From Anaerolineales bacterium (GTDB lineage: Bacteria; Chloroflexota; Anaerolineae; Anaerolineales; UBA11579): 64,000 nucleotides of DNA. The translations under genes were made by a program, and so were the position numbers. Under the pieces are notes generated by a model that did not search any database, was not told the DNA's origin, and saw only the letters and a program-made list of their open reading frames with translations. The stretch is taken from the NCBI GenBank assembly GCA_026129305.1, contig JAHCII010000007.1:1-64000 (forward strand), written 5' to 3'. Of the stretch, positions 1 to 7,834 are shown one piece after another; position 1 is the first letter of the stretch, and every line of letters starts with the position of its first letter.

Positions 1-1
1 A

Positions 2-724
2 TCTGAGGCAGCCGAAGCCACCAGCCCACCGCCTGAACCGGCGGAACCTGAGGCAATTGGCGGCGGCCAGTGCGCCAATGAGTACTACCCCGTCGCGGAA
101 GGGGCCACCTGGACCTATGCCGGCACTGGCAGCACTGGGGATTACACCTGGACGGCCAGCATGAGCGGGGTGAACGACAGCGGCTTCACCCTCACCAACA
201 CGTTTAACGTGGACGGCGACACAGTGGTCGCGATCCAACAGTGGAGCTGTAGCAATGAAGGCGTGGCTGCCCTGCAGTTTGGCGGCGGTCCGGAAGCCTC
301 GGTGATGGCCACCGGAGTGGATGCCACTTTCGAAACCACCGGTTCCAGCGGCTACAGCTTCCCGAACACGATCCACATCGGTGACAGCTGGCAGCAGAGC
401 TACAACATCCAAGGCGTGATGAACATGGCCGACGGGCTGAGCGCCAATACCACCGGTCTGGTCACGCATATCTACACCGCCCAGGCGGAAGAGACGGTCA
501 CGGTGCCCGCCGGCGAGTTCCAGACCATCCGGATCCTGGTGGAGACCAACCTGCAATTGCAAGTCGAAGTGATGGGCGTCACGCTGCCCTTCAGTATCGA
601 CTCGCAAACCACATCCTGGCTGGCTCGCAATGTGGGCTGGGTGCGCAGTGACAGCGGCCTGGCCATTGAAGGCGGCGAGGCGATGAACTCGGTTGTCGAG
701 ATGCAGAGTTACCACATCCCCTAG
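2..724 (+). CDS. Secreted/lipoprotein-like protein, 5' end cut by window edge
   Basis: An open frame runs from base 2 to a TAG at 722-724, so the N-terminus lies outside the window. The visible start is rich in Pro/Ala/Glu (SEAAEATSPPPEPAEPEA), like the linker that follows a lipoprotein or signal-peptide cleavage site. A compact beta-rich domain with many Thr, Ser and Gly follows, starting near QCANEYYPVAEGATWTY. No catalytic motif was recognised. The function is unknown; an extracytoplasmic location is inferred from composition only. A strong bidirectional terminator follows, separating it from the converging DinB-like gene. Confidence 0.7.
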   Translation, partial: SEAAEATSPPPEPAEPEAIGGGQCANEYYPVAEGATWTYAGTGSTGDYTWTASMSGVNDSGFTLTNTFNVDGDTVVAIQQWSCSNEGVAALQFGGGPEASVMATGVDATFETTGSSGYSFPNTIHIGDSWQQSYNIQGVMNMADGLSANTTGLVTHIYTAQAEETVTVPAGEFQTIRILVETNLQLQVEVMGVTLPFSIDSQTTSWLARNVGWVRSDSGLAIEGGEAMNSVVEMQSYHIP

Positions 725-734
725 CTGTCTTGTT

Positions 735-780
735 CCTGAACCAAAAAAAGCCCGCCATATTGGCGGGCTTTTTTGGTTCA
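735..780. terminator. Bidirectional Rho-independent terminator
   Basis: A near-perfect palindrome: an A-run, then GCCCGCCA, a 3-nt loop, TGGCGGGC and a T-run, flanked by tgaacc/ggttca. A-tract and T-tract on either side let it serve both the upstream plus-strand gene and the converging minus-strand gene. Confidence 0.85.
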
Positions 781-1287
781 AGGGTTGGGCGACCAGGGCG
801 CAGCCATGTTGGCCTTGCCCTGGTTCCACAATTGGTAGGTCAACTGCATATGGCCGATATGCAAGCTGTAATGAGCGATGACATGCTGCAAGATCCAGCG
901 CAGCGGGTGGACATGCCCATCATAGGTCAGGCTGGATTCGAGCCGCTCCGCATTCAAAGCGGACAGCACTGCCTGGCTTTGGGTGGCCACGGCGGCCAGT
1001 CTCTCCAGGATCTCATCCGCTGAGCCAGCCACGAAAGCGAACTCCGCCTCGCGCCGGCGGGTGTGCGGCAGGCCGCCAATCAGCTCCCCGATCCAGAAGT
1101 GCTCTGAGCCGGCGGTGTGCATGCCCAGCACGGCCAGGGAATTGACCTCATCGGCACCCTCCGGCAGTTCGGGCCGCCAGTTGAGCCCAGCCAGGGGCGT
1201 GCTGTGGATGATGCCGCCCACCTGGCCGCGCATACGCTCCAGCGTTTGCAAGGTCTGTTGGACTTCGGGGAGCCTCTCTTCAGTCAT
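778..1287 (-). CDS. DinB-like superfamily protein
   Basis: 169 residues, the usual size of the DinB/YfiT four-helix-bundle family. These proteins often bind a divalent metal through three histidines, and some are thiol transferases. The N-terminal helix has HSTPLAGLNWRP, the middle has GMHTAGSEHFW, and the C-terminal helix has HVIAHYSLHIGHMQLTYQLW; these are the usual His-bearing positions. The substrate cannot be read from sequence. It lies 5 bp downstream of fumarase on the same strand, so it may be co-transcribed with it. A second DinB-like protein is at 31462-31959. Confidence 0.75.
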   Translation of the reverse strand: MTEERLPEVQQTLQTLERMRGQVGGIIHSTPLAGLNWRPELPEGADEVNSLAVLGMHTAGSEHFWIGELIGGLPHTRRREAEFAFVAGSADEILERLAAVATQSQAVLSALNAERLESSLTYDGHVHPLRWILQHVIAHYSLHIGHMQLTYQLWNQGKANMAAPWSPNP

Positions 1288-1292
1288 GCCGC

Positions 1293-2717
1293 CTACTTGA
1301 CGATGCCGCCGTCGGTCAGCTTGCGCAGGTCGCTCAGAGCGGCCTGGATCTCGGCGGCGGTCACCGGGCGGTCCTGGCTGACGTGCTTGAGCGCGCCGGC
1401 CTCGGCCTGCTCCACGGCAACTTCGCCCACGGTGCGGTCTTCTTTCAAGGCCTGCTTGACCAGCGCGGCGCCGGCCTGGTAGCCGATCACCGGGTTGAGG
1501 GCGGTGACGATGATGGCATTGCGCGAGAGCCAGCCCTCGGCCTTCTCGCGGTTAGCGGTCAGGCCGGCCACACATTTGTCAGTAAAGGCGCGCACCGAGC
1601 CAATGATGACTTGCATCTCCTCAAAGAGATTGTGGGCGATGATCGGCATCATCACGTTGAGCTCCAACTGGCCGGCAGCCGCCGCCAGGGCCAGCGTGGT
1701 GTCGCAGCCCATCACATGGTACATGGCCATGTTGAGCATTTCCGCCATGACCGGGTTGACCTTGCCGGGCATGATGCTGGAACCAGGCTGCAGGGCCGGC
1801 AGGCGGATCTCATCCAGGCCCGTGGAGGGGCCGGAGGAGAGTAGACGGAAGTCATTGGCGATGCGGGTGAGGGTCACGGCCAGAGTGCGCAAGCTGGCGG
1901 AGAAATCGGCCGCATCGGCCAGGGACTGCATGCTCTCGAACAGGTCGTCCGAAGTGTGCAGTTCGAGGCCGGTGATCTCAGAAAGCTGCTTGACCATGCC
2001 GGCATGATAGTCGGGGTGGGCGTTGAGGCCGGAACCGGTGGCGGTGCCGCCGATGCCCAGGCGGCGCAGCCCTTCGGCGCTGCGCCGGATGCGGGCCGCA
2101 TCGCGTTCCACGGCCTTGGCGTACCCGCCAAATTCCTGGCCCAGGCGCACCGGCACCGCATCCTGCAGGTGGGTGCGGCCGGATTTGACGATATCGTCGA
2201 ATTCCCTGGCCTTGGCATTCAAGGCGGCAGTCAAGCCATCCACCACGCCCAGCAATTCCTCCAGACGCCAGAGGGCGCCCAGACGGATGGCGGTGGGGAT
2301 GGTGTCATTGGTGGACTGGGCCATATTGACGTGGTCGTTGGGGTTGACCAGCTTCTCGCCCAGGATCTGGTTGGCGCGAGCGGATAGCACCTCATTGACG
2401 TTCATGTTGTGGCTGGTGCCGGCGCCGGCCTGGAAAGGATCGACGACGAACTGGTCGCGCCACTGGCCGTCCATCACTTCGGCGGCAGCGGTGGCGATGG
2501 CCTGGGCCTTGTCCTTGTCCAGCAGGCCCAGACCAGCATTGACCTCAGCCGCGGCGCGTTTGATGGCGGCCATGGACCAGACGAAGGCAGGCCAGGGCTT
2601 GAGACCGGAGATGGGGAAATTATCTACGGCGCGCTGGGTTTGCGCGCCATAAAGCGCATTGGCGGGGACTTGCACCTCGCCGAGTGAGTCTTTTTCAATG
2701 CGGAAGTCTGTGCTCAT
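1293..2717 (-). CDS. fumC: Fumarate hydratase, class II
   Basis: 474 residues, normal for class II fumarase, which interconverts fumarate and L-malate in the TCA cycle. The N-terminus FRIEKDSLGEVQVP is typical of FumC rather than of aspartase. The superfamily signature GSSIMPGKVNP is at 312-322. GRTHLQDAVP (catalytic His183), GTSHNMNVNEV and ELNVMMPIIAHN are also present. The start is the ATG at 2717, preceded by AAAGGA; an in-frame upstream ATG at 2780 would add an unrelated 21-residue extension. The GTS-H-NM residue differs from the more common GTSTNM. Aspartate ammonia-lyase is the main alternative. Confidence 0.92.
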   Translation of the reverse strand: MSTDFRIEKDSLGEVQVPANALYGAQTQRAVDNFPISGLKPWPAFVWSMAAIKRAAAEVNAGLGLLDKDKAQAIATAAAEVMDGQWRDQFVVDPFQAGAGTSHNMNVNEVLSARANQILGEKLVNPNDHVNMAQSTNDTIPTAIRLGALWRLEELLGVVDGLTAALNAKAREFDDIVKSGRTHLQDAVPVRLGQEFGGYAKAVERDAARIRRSAEGLRRLGIGGTATGSGLNAHPDYHAGMVKQLSEITGLELHTSDDLFESMQSLADAADFSASLRTLAVTLTRIANDFRLLSSGPSTGLDEIRLPALQPGSSIMPGKVNPVMAEMLNMAMYHVMGCDTTLALAAAAGQLELNVMMPIIAHNLFEEMQVIIGSVRAFTDKCVAGLTANREKAEGWLSRNAIIVTALNPVIGYQAGAALVKQALKEDRTVGEVAVEQAEAGALKHVSQDRPVTAAEIQAALSDLRKLTDGGIVK

Positions 2718-3134
2718 GGGTTCCTTTTTCCGAATGAGTTTGGTTCTGCTCTCTATTTTAATCCATCTGCTGGCGGGCAACTACAGGCGCAGTTGCGGCT
2801 GTGCCGTTTCTAGGTGGTTTGTTAAGCTGGGCAGGACAAAAGATATATTAATCGTGCGGGGGGCAAGGGGTTTAATCAAACTTTGGGCTGTGCCCCTGAC
2901 GACCTGGCCCAAGACAAGCCGGATTAAAGCATGGGCTTGGTTGTTGCGGTGAGTTTGGTGGGGCGCGTCAAGGGGATGGCCTGGCGCGAAGATCAGATTG
3001 CTTAGTGTGGTTGGGCGCACGGCCGTGCGCCCCTGAGATGTTGCTGTGGGGATGGCTGCACAAAAACAGATTGTTTCGTCCGTCAGGCAGCGGCAGATCC
3101 GCCGCTGCCTGCACTCCTCGCAATGACGACGAGC
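2718..3134. repeat. Intergenic region with dispersed repeat-like sequence
   Basis: About 415 bp without a convincing gene. The stretch from about 2975 to 3130 holds gattgcttagtg, an inverted GGGCGCACG/CGTGCGCCC arm pair and a terminal ctcctcgcaatgacgac. That last motif recurs, inverted, in the repeat cluster at 5990-6260. A minus-strand open frame here has no recognisable protein features and was not called. Confidence 0.5.
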
Positions 3135-3135
3135 G

Positions 3136-3172
3136 CTAAAAAAAGAGCCCGCCATTTTGGCGGGCTCTTTGC
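3136..3172 (-). terminator. Terminator of the ferredoxin gene
   Basis: On the minus strand AAGAGCCCGCC pairs with GGCGGGCTCTT, followed by a run of seven T. It sits directly after the ferredoxin stop codon. Confidence 0.85.
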
Positions 3173-3182
3173 TGAACAAAGT

Positions 3183-3608
3183 TTACTTGGCGTGCTGCTG
3201 CCAACCGTCCCAGTAGCCCGGGCCGTTCTCGAAGTAGTCGTAGTTCGACTGAATATCATCACGCAGGTTGACGGTCTCGCCAGCGGCCAGGGTCTTGGTG
3301 CTCGCAATCTCCACCGCATGGCCGTGGTGATTGTTGCCAGAGAAGGCCTGATCGAAGCCAGGAGTGCCAACCGGCTTGGCCTGGCTCTCGCCGCCTTTGG
3401 CGGAGTAGGCATCAGGCACTTCATCCTCGGTGAAAATGGCCTCGTAAGGGCATTCCGGGATGCAGGCGCCGCAATCAATGCAGGTGGCCGGGTCGATGTA
3501 GTAGAGCGGATACTTATCCTGAGGCATGCCGGGAACGATACATTCCACCGGGCAGACTTCAACGCAACCGCCATCGCGTAGACACAAGCTTGTGATGATG
3601 TGAGTCAT
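3183..3608 (-). CDS. Ferredoxin with two Fe-S cluster motifs
   Basis: 141 residues. The second motif is a classical 4Fe-4S site, CIDCGACIPECP (Cys43, 46, 49, 53). The first is CLRDGGCVEVCPVEC, a C-x5-C-x3-CP pattern, shorter than the C-x7-C-x3-CP of ordinary seven-iron ferredoxins. About 80 C-terminal residues follow and are rich in Asn, His, Tyr and Gly, ending YWDGWQQHAK; this tail is not part of the small ferredoxin fold. A low-potential electron carrier is likely, partner unknown. It lies downstream of sod on the same strand, 45 bp away. Confidence 0.88.
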   Translation of the reverse strand: MTHIITSLCLRDGGCVEVCPVECIVPGMPQDKYPLYYIDPATCIDCGACIPECPYEAIFTEDEVPDAYSAKGGESQAKPVGTPGFDQAFSGNNHHGHAVEIASTKTLAAGETVNLRDDIQSNYDYFENGPGYWDGWQQHAK

Positions 3609-3653
3609 GGATTACTCCTTCGTTGAGCTTGATTTTACTCTCACCAGCCTGTT

Positions 3654-4259
3654 TTAGCCAGCGAAGCGCTTGGCTACCTCAGCCCAGTTGACCACGTTCC
3701 ACCAAGCAGTGATGTAATCGGGGCGGCGATTCTGATAGTTGAGGTAATAGGCGTGCTCCCACACGTCGACGCCCAGGATGGGGGTCTGGCCGCTGGAGAG
3801 CGGCGTGTCCTGGTTGGGCGTGGAGACCACGTCCAGGCCGCCATCGGCCTTCTTCACCAGCCAGGCCCAGCCACTGCCGAACTGGCCGACGCCAGCCTTG
3901 GCCAGCTTGTCCTGGAAGCTGGCAAAATCACCAAAGGCTTTGTTGATCGCTTCGGCCAGGTCGCCTTGCGGCTCACCACCACCGTTGGGGGACATGACCT
4001 CCCAGAACAGAGTGTGGTTGTAGTGGCCGCCGCCGTTGTTGCGTAGAGCGGGGCGAATGTCTTCTGGAATGCTGTTGAGCTCCTTGAGCAGGTCCTCGAT
4101 GGACTTATCGGCCAGGTCGGGGTGCTTCTCGATGGCCGCGTTGAGGTTGTTCACATACGCCTGGTGGTGCTTGCCATGATGGATTTCCATGGTGCGCGCA
4201 TCAATGTGCGGTTCCAGCGCAGCGGGTTCATAAGGAAGGTTGGGAAGCGAAAATGCCAT
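3654..4259 (-). CDS. sodA: Superoxide dismutase, Fe/Mn family (Mn-like)
   Basis: 201 residues, normal for the Fe/Mn family that dismutates superoxide to oxygen and peroxide. The metal ligands are visible as His27 (MEIHHGKHH), His82 ([11 protein letters not shown]), Asp165 and His169 ([11 protein letters not shown]). [11 protein letters not shown] and the HYNHTLFW context look more Mn-type than Fe-type, but cambialistic use cannot be excluded. There is no signal peptide, so it is cytoplasmic. The ATG follows AAGGAG. A strong sigma70-like promoter lies upstream at 4340-4368. Confidence 0.95.
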   Translation of the reverse strand: MAFSLPNLPYEPAALEPHIDARTMEIHHGKHHQAYVNNLNAAIEKHPDLADKSIEDLLKELNSIPEDIRPALRNNGGGHYNHTLFWEVMSPNGGGEPQGDLAEAINKAFGDFASFQDKLAKAGVGQFGSGWAWLVKKADGGLDVVSTPNQDTPLSSGQTPILGVDVWEHAYYLNYQNRRPDYITAWWNVVNWAEVAKRFAG

Positions 4260-4339
4260 AGCTGCAGCTCCTTGGTGGGTTGTGGTTAAGCTGAAAACGG
4301 GCAGGAAACTCCTGCGTTACAATACGAACGAACTCCTTC

Positions 4340-4368
4340 ATTGTAATTAGCCCCTTACCCCTTGTCAA
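4340..4368 (-). promoter_or_regulatory. Sigma70-type promoter of the superoxide dismutase gene
   Basis: On the minus strand TTGACA (4368-4363) and TACAAT (4345-4340) are separated by exactly 17 nt. The predicted transcript starts near 4333, leaving a leader of about 74 nt before the ATG at 4259. Confidence 0.75.
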
Positions 4369-4380
4369 GAAAACCACAAT

Positions 4381-5295
4381 TTGAGCGCTATTTCGCCCCC
4401 GACCACCAAGCTTCCGCCACATTTGGTGCTCTTTGTGGGCATTCTGGCGGTCTCATCCTCGGCGCTGCTGATCCGCTATGCCCAGCGTGAGGCGCCTTCG
4501 CTGGTGATCGCGGCCTTTCGCATGGGCTTTTCGGCGCTGATCCTGCTGCCGCTGACCCTGCCGCGCCATGCGCCTGAACTGCGCCGGCTGACCCGGGTCG
4601 AGCTGGGCCTGGCCGCCCTGGGCGGCGGCTTGCTGGCGCTGCACTTCGCCAGTTGGATCCTCTCGCTGGAGTACACCAGCGTGGCCAGTTCGGTGGTACT
4701 GGTGACCACCAACCCGCTATGGGTGGCCTTACTGGCCCCACTCTTCCTTAAAGAGCGCCTGACCCCGGCAGTGCTGCTGGGCATGCTGGTGGCCCTGGGC
4801 GGCGGCCTGTTGGTGGGGTTGAGCAGCAGCGGCAATCTGTCGGCCGGCAGCCAGCCTCTGTTGGGCAACTTTCTGGCGTTGGTTGGCGCCTGGACCGGGG
4901 CGGGGTACATCCTGATCGGCCGGCGGCTGCGTCCTGTGCTGCCGCTGACGCCGTACATATTTCTGGTGTACGGCATGGCGGCGCTGGTGCTGGCGGCCAT
5001 GCTGGCCTTCTCCGGGCTGCCAGTGAGCGGCTTCTCCAACGGGACCTACATGTATATGCTGCTGCTGGCCCTGCTGCCGCAGCTCCTAGGCCACTCCAGC
5101 TTCAACTGGGCGTTGGCGCACCTGCCGGCTTCGTTCGTATCGATCGCGCTGCTGGGCGAACCGGTGGGCGCGATTGTCCTGGCATTCTTTTTGCTGGGAG
5201 AGACGCCCGGCCTGCTGGAATTGCTGGGCGGGGGATTGATCCTGGCTGGCATTTTCATCGCCACCGTGCAACCCAGCGCCAAAAAGACCGGCTGA
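4381..5295 (+). CDS. EamA/DMT-family transporter
   Basis: 304 residues with about ten hydrophobic helices in two EamA halves: roughly 13-145 (RYAQREAPSLVIAAFRMGFSALIL; SVASSVVLVTTNPLWVALLAPLFLKERL) and 160-297 (ALVGAWTGAGYILIGRRLR; ASFVSIALLGEPVGAIVLAFFLLGE). This is the drug/metabolite transporter superfamily, usually an exporter or facilitator of small metabolites; the substrate cannot be predicted. The start is taken as TTG at 4381 because the first helix begins only about a dozen codons later and no earlier ATG exists. Divergent from sodA. A second family member is at 44355-45221. Confidence 0.85.
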   Translation: MSAISPPTTKLPPHLVLFVGILAVSSSALLIRYAQREAPSLVIAAFRMGFSALILLPLTLPRHAPELRRLTRVELGLAALGGGLLALHFASWILSLEYTSVASSVVLVTTNPLWVALLAPLFLKERLTPAVLLGMLVALGGGLLVGLSSSGNLSAGSQPLLGNFLALVGAWTGAGYILIGRRLRPVLPLTPYIFLVYGMAALVLAAMLAFSGLPVSGFSNGTYMYMLLLALLPQLLGHSSFNWALAHLPASFVSIALLGEPVGAIVLAFFLLGETPGLLELLGGGLILAGIFIATVQPSAKKTG

Positions 5296-5338
5296 GTATA
5301 ATTAATCCGGTTGTGCTGTACCCTTAGGAAGGAGTGCT

Positions 5339-5950
5339 ATGTTAATTCGTTGCAGACACTGTTACACCCCATTCACCCTCAGCCAGGAAGGCGCAGCTGC
5401 CGCCCTGGCGGAAGTACAGGCCAACAACTACAAGTATTACAACGCCCACTGCCCCCGCTGTGGACGCCCCAACTCCGTGGCTCTGGCCCAACTGATGCGG
5501 GAAGTGCCCGCTGAGGCCCGGCAGACAGCCGCGGCGCCTGCCGCCAAACCGGCCGCCGGCGCCAAGCCCACCGCCGCAACCGCGGCGCGCCAGGCCGCCA
5601 GCAAGCCGAAGCCGTCCAAAGCTGAGGTGGAGAAGGCCATGAAGGCCGCCGTCGAAAAGGCGACTACGAAGAAAGCTGCCGCGGCGAAAGCCACGACCGC
5701 GAAACCTGCGGCCAGCAAACCGGCCGCGAAGGCAACCAAGGCGCCCGCCAAGACGACGGCCAAGCCCGCAGCCAAGGCAGCCGCCAAGCCCAAGACCACC
5801 GTCAAAGCCCCAGCCAAGACGGCCGCCAAACCGGCCAGCAAGGCCAAAGCTCCGGCCAAGGCCGCCGCGGCAAAACCAGCTGCCAAGACGGCGGCCAAGA
5901 AGCCTGCGGCAAAGACCGCGGCAGCGAAGAAGCCAGCCACGAAGAAGTAG
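5339..5950 (+). CDS. Zinc-ribbon protein with histone-H1-like Ala/Lys/Pro tail
   Basis: 203 residues in two parts. Residues 1-60 carry a likely treble-clef or zinc-ribbon fold, with paired Cys5/Cys8 (CRHC) and Cys38/Cys41 (CPRC). Residues 65-203 are a low-complexity tail of AAKP, KAAAAK and KTAAKP repeats, strongly basic and without acidic patches after about residue 85, like the C-terminal domain of eukaryotic H1 or bacterial H1-like proteins. Such tails bind DNA or RNA without sequence specificity. A nucleoid-associated or nucleic-acid-condensing role is inferred. AGGAAGGAG precedes the ATG. It is followed at once by a strong terminator. Confidence 0.8.
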   Translation: MLIRCRHCYTPFTLSQEGAAAALAEVQANNYKYYNAHCPRCGRPNSVALAQLMREVPAEARQTAAAPAAKPAAGAKPTAATAARQAASKPKPSKAEVEKAMKAAVEKATTKKAAAAKATTAKPAASKPAAKATKAPAKTTAKPAAKAAAKPKTTVKAPAKTAAKPASKAKAPAKAAAAKPAAKTAAKKPAAKTAAAKKPATKK

Positions 5951-5952
5951 CG

Positions 5953-5986
5953 CAACAACGGCCCCGAACGGGGCCGTTGTTTTTTA
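5953..5986 (+). terminator. Rho-independent terminator
   Basis: ACAACGGCCCC pairs with GGGGCCGTTGT around a 4-nt loop, followed by a T-run. It terminates the zinc-ribbon/H1-like gene. Confidence 0.9.
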
Positions 5987-5989
5987 CAG

Positions 5990-6295
5990 GCCTGTCATTG
6001 CGAGGAGTAACTTGCGAGCAAGTGCGACGAAGCAATCTCAGCAGGCAAACCAAGTAGGATTAGAAAACAGGAAGGCAGGCAATACGAGATTGCTTCGCTA
6101 CGCAAGCATCGCTCGCAATGACAGGTGGGCAGTAGGGGCGGGTCTGTGACCCGCCCGCTTGGGCCTACAACAAGCGCACCAGCGGGCCGGTCTGAGACCG
6201 GCCCCTACGCACTCTTTTTCATTGCTTCGTCGCACTTGCTCCCCAAGTACTGCTCACAATGACAGATCCTGTTGCTGACCGCTGACAGCTAATAG
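5990..6295. repeat. Cluster of dispersed intergenic repeats
   Basis: No gene. It holds cattgcgaggag...gacgaagcaatct (from about 5997) and its inverted counterpart gattgcttcgctacg...ctcgcaatgacag (to about 6124). Two short GC palindromes follow: GCGGGTC/GACCCGC near 6138 and GGCCGGTC/GACCGGCC near 6187. A third gcttcgtcgcacttgct copy follows, then the short-period gctgac/gctaat tract that runs into the 3' end of malQ. Related elements occur at 2975-3130, 45228-45440 and 57320-57560. Confidence 0.7.
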
Positions 6296-7792
6296 CTAAT
6301 CGCTATAAGTCCTCTCGCCCTCGGCGTTCAGCGCGGCAATGTGGGCGGCCAGGTCTGCAGTCAGCAGATCGCCGTCCAGCCGCCAGGCCCAGTTGCCCAA
6401 GGCAGTACCGGGAAGGTTAAAGCGGGCTTCAGTACCAAATTCCAGAAAATCCTGAATGGGAGCCACGGTCAAAGCGGCAGGGGAAGCCCAGAGGCTGTGC
6501 AGCATATCCCAGGCAATATGGATGCCGTTGCTGTTGAGGTATTCCAAGCAAAACCTGCGTTCATTCTCCGGCGCCTTAGCAAACCAGCCTACCACCGTGT
6601 CGTTGTCGTGGGTACCGGTGTAGGCGACGCAGTTCACCGGGTAGTTGTGCGGCAGGAAGATGTGGTCCATGTCGGTATCAAAAGCGAATTGGAAGACGCG
6701 CATGCCAGGCAAATGGAAACGATCGCGCAAGCTGGTGACGATCGGCTCGCCCTCGCCCCCCAGGTCTTCGGCGATCAAGGGCAGATTGCCCAAGCGTTCG
6801 CGTACGGTCTCAAAGAAATCGGCGCCCGGCCCGAACTCCCAGGTCCCGTGCACGGCTGTGGGTTCATCGGCTGGGATGGCGTAATAATTGGCAAAGCCGC
6901 GGAAGTGGTCCAGGCGCAGCACGTCCACCAGGCTTAATACGGCTTGCAGACGGGCCAACCACCAGGCATAGCCTTGCTGTTTGTGTGTCTCCCAGCGGTA
7001 GAGCGGGTTGCCCCAACGTTGGCCGGTCTCTGAAAACATGTCTGGCGGCACCCCGGCCACACGCAGCGGCTTGCCAGCTTCATCGATCTCGAAGAGTTCA
7101 CGCGCCGACCACACATCCGCACTGTCTTCGGAGACATAGATCGGCAAATCGCCAATGATGCCGATGCCCAGTTCGCCAGCGCGGGTGCGCAGTGCGCTCC
7201 ACTGGCGGAAGAACAGGAACTGCTCAAAAGCGTAGAACGAGATTGTGGAGGCATGGGTCTGGCGGGCCTCCGCCAGGGCTGCGGGCCGGCGGTCTCGTAC
7301 CCCAGCCGGCCAGGCAGACCAGGGCAGCTCAGCTTCCTGGTCTTTGAGCGCCATAAACAAGGTGTAGTTATCCAACCAGCCAGCCTGTTCCTGGCGAAAG
7401 GCATCAAAATCCGTTTGCAGCTGCGCGTGATCTCTCAAGCGCAGGTAGGCAACCTGGAACAAACTGCGCTTCCAATAATGCACCAGCTGGTAATCGACCC
7501 GCTCGGTAGGGAAACTGGGCGCACTTTGCCAATGGGCCTCATCCAGCAGGCCATCTTGCACCAGCAGTTCAGGGCTGATCAGGTCGGGGTTGCCGGCAAA
7601 AGAAGAATAGGAGGCATAAGGCGAATCGCCGTAACCGGTCGGCCCCAGCGGCAGCACCTGCCACCAGCGCGTGCGCGTGGCAGCCAGAAAGTCCAGCCAG
7701 GCCTGCGCGCCGGGGCCAAGGTCGCCAATGCCAAAACGACCCGGCAGGGCGGATACAGGCAGCAAGATGCCGGATTCTCGGGTGAACAACAT
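6296..7792 (-). CDS. malQ: 4-alpha-glucanotransferase (amylomaltase, GH77)
   Basis: 498 residues, normal for GH77, which transfers alpha-1,4-glucan chains in maltodextrin or glycogen metabolism. Visible motifs are GILLPVSALPGRFGIGDLG at the N-terminus, DSPYASYSSFAGNPDLI, the nucleophile region LRLDHFRGF, the acid/base AEDLG and YTGTHDNDT near the C-terminus. The start is the ATG at 7792, beginning MLFTRESG; the upstream open frame adds an unrelated 24 residues. The last two codons and the TAG stop lie in the gctaat-type repeat tract, so the C-terminus may have been shaped by repeat insertion. Confidence 0.94.
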   Translation of the reverse strand: MLFTRESGILLPVSALPGRFGIGDLGPGAQAWLDFLAATRTRWWQVLPLGPTGYGDSPYASYSSFAGNPDLISPELLVQDGLLDEAHWQSAPSFPTERVDYQLVHYWKRSLFQVAYLRLRDHAQLQTDFDAFRQEQAGWLDNYTLFMALKDQEAELPWSAWPAGVRDRRPAALAEARQTHASTISFYAFEQFLFFRQWSALRTRAGELGIGIIGDLPIYVSEDSADVWSARELFEIDEAGKPLRVAGVPPDMFSETGQRWGNPLYRWETHKQQGYAWWLARLQAVLSLVDVLRLDHFRGFANYYAIPADEPTAVHGTWEFGPGADFFETVRERLGNLPLIAEDLGGEGEPIVTSLRDRFHLPGMRVFQFAFDTDMDHIFLPHNYPVNCVAYTGTHDNDTVVGWFAKAPENERRFCLEYLNSNGIHIAWDMLHSLWASPAALTVAPIQDFLEFGTEARFNLPGTALGNWAWRLDGDLLTADLAAHIAALNAEGERTYSD

Positions 7793-7834
7793 GAAGCTTG
7801 ATTCTACCGTGCGTTTGCTGGCGATACCCGCCGA

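Noticed and set aside
2781-3179. A 132-codon minus-strand frame downstream of the ferredoxin gene
   Set aside because: Composition is unlike a protein (Arg/Thr/Pro shadow), no ribosome site, and it overlaps repeat-like sequence and the ferredoxin terminator.
5437-5958. A 173-codon Ala-rich minus-strand frame opposite the zinc-ribbon/H1-like gene
   Set aside because: It is the complement of Ala/Lys repeats and has no independent support; the plus frame has a ribosome site and a terminator.
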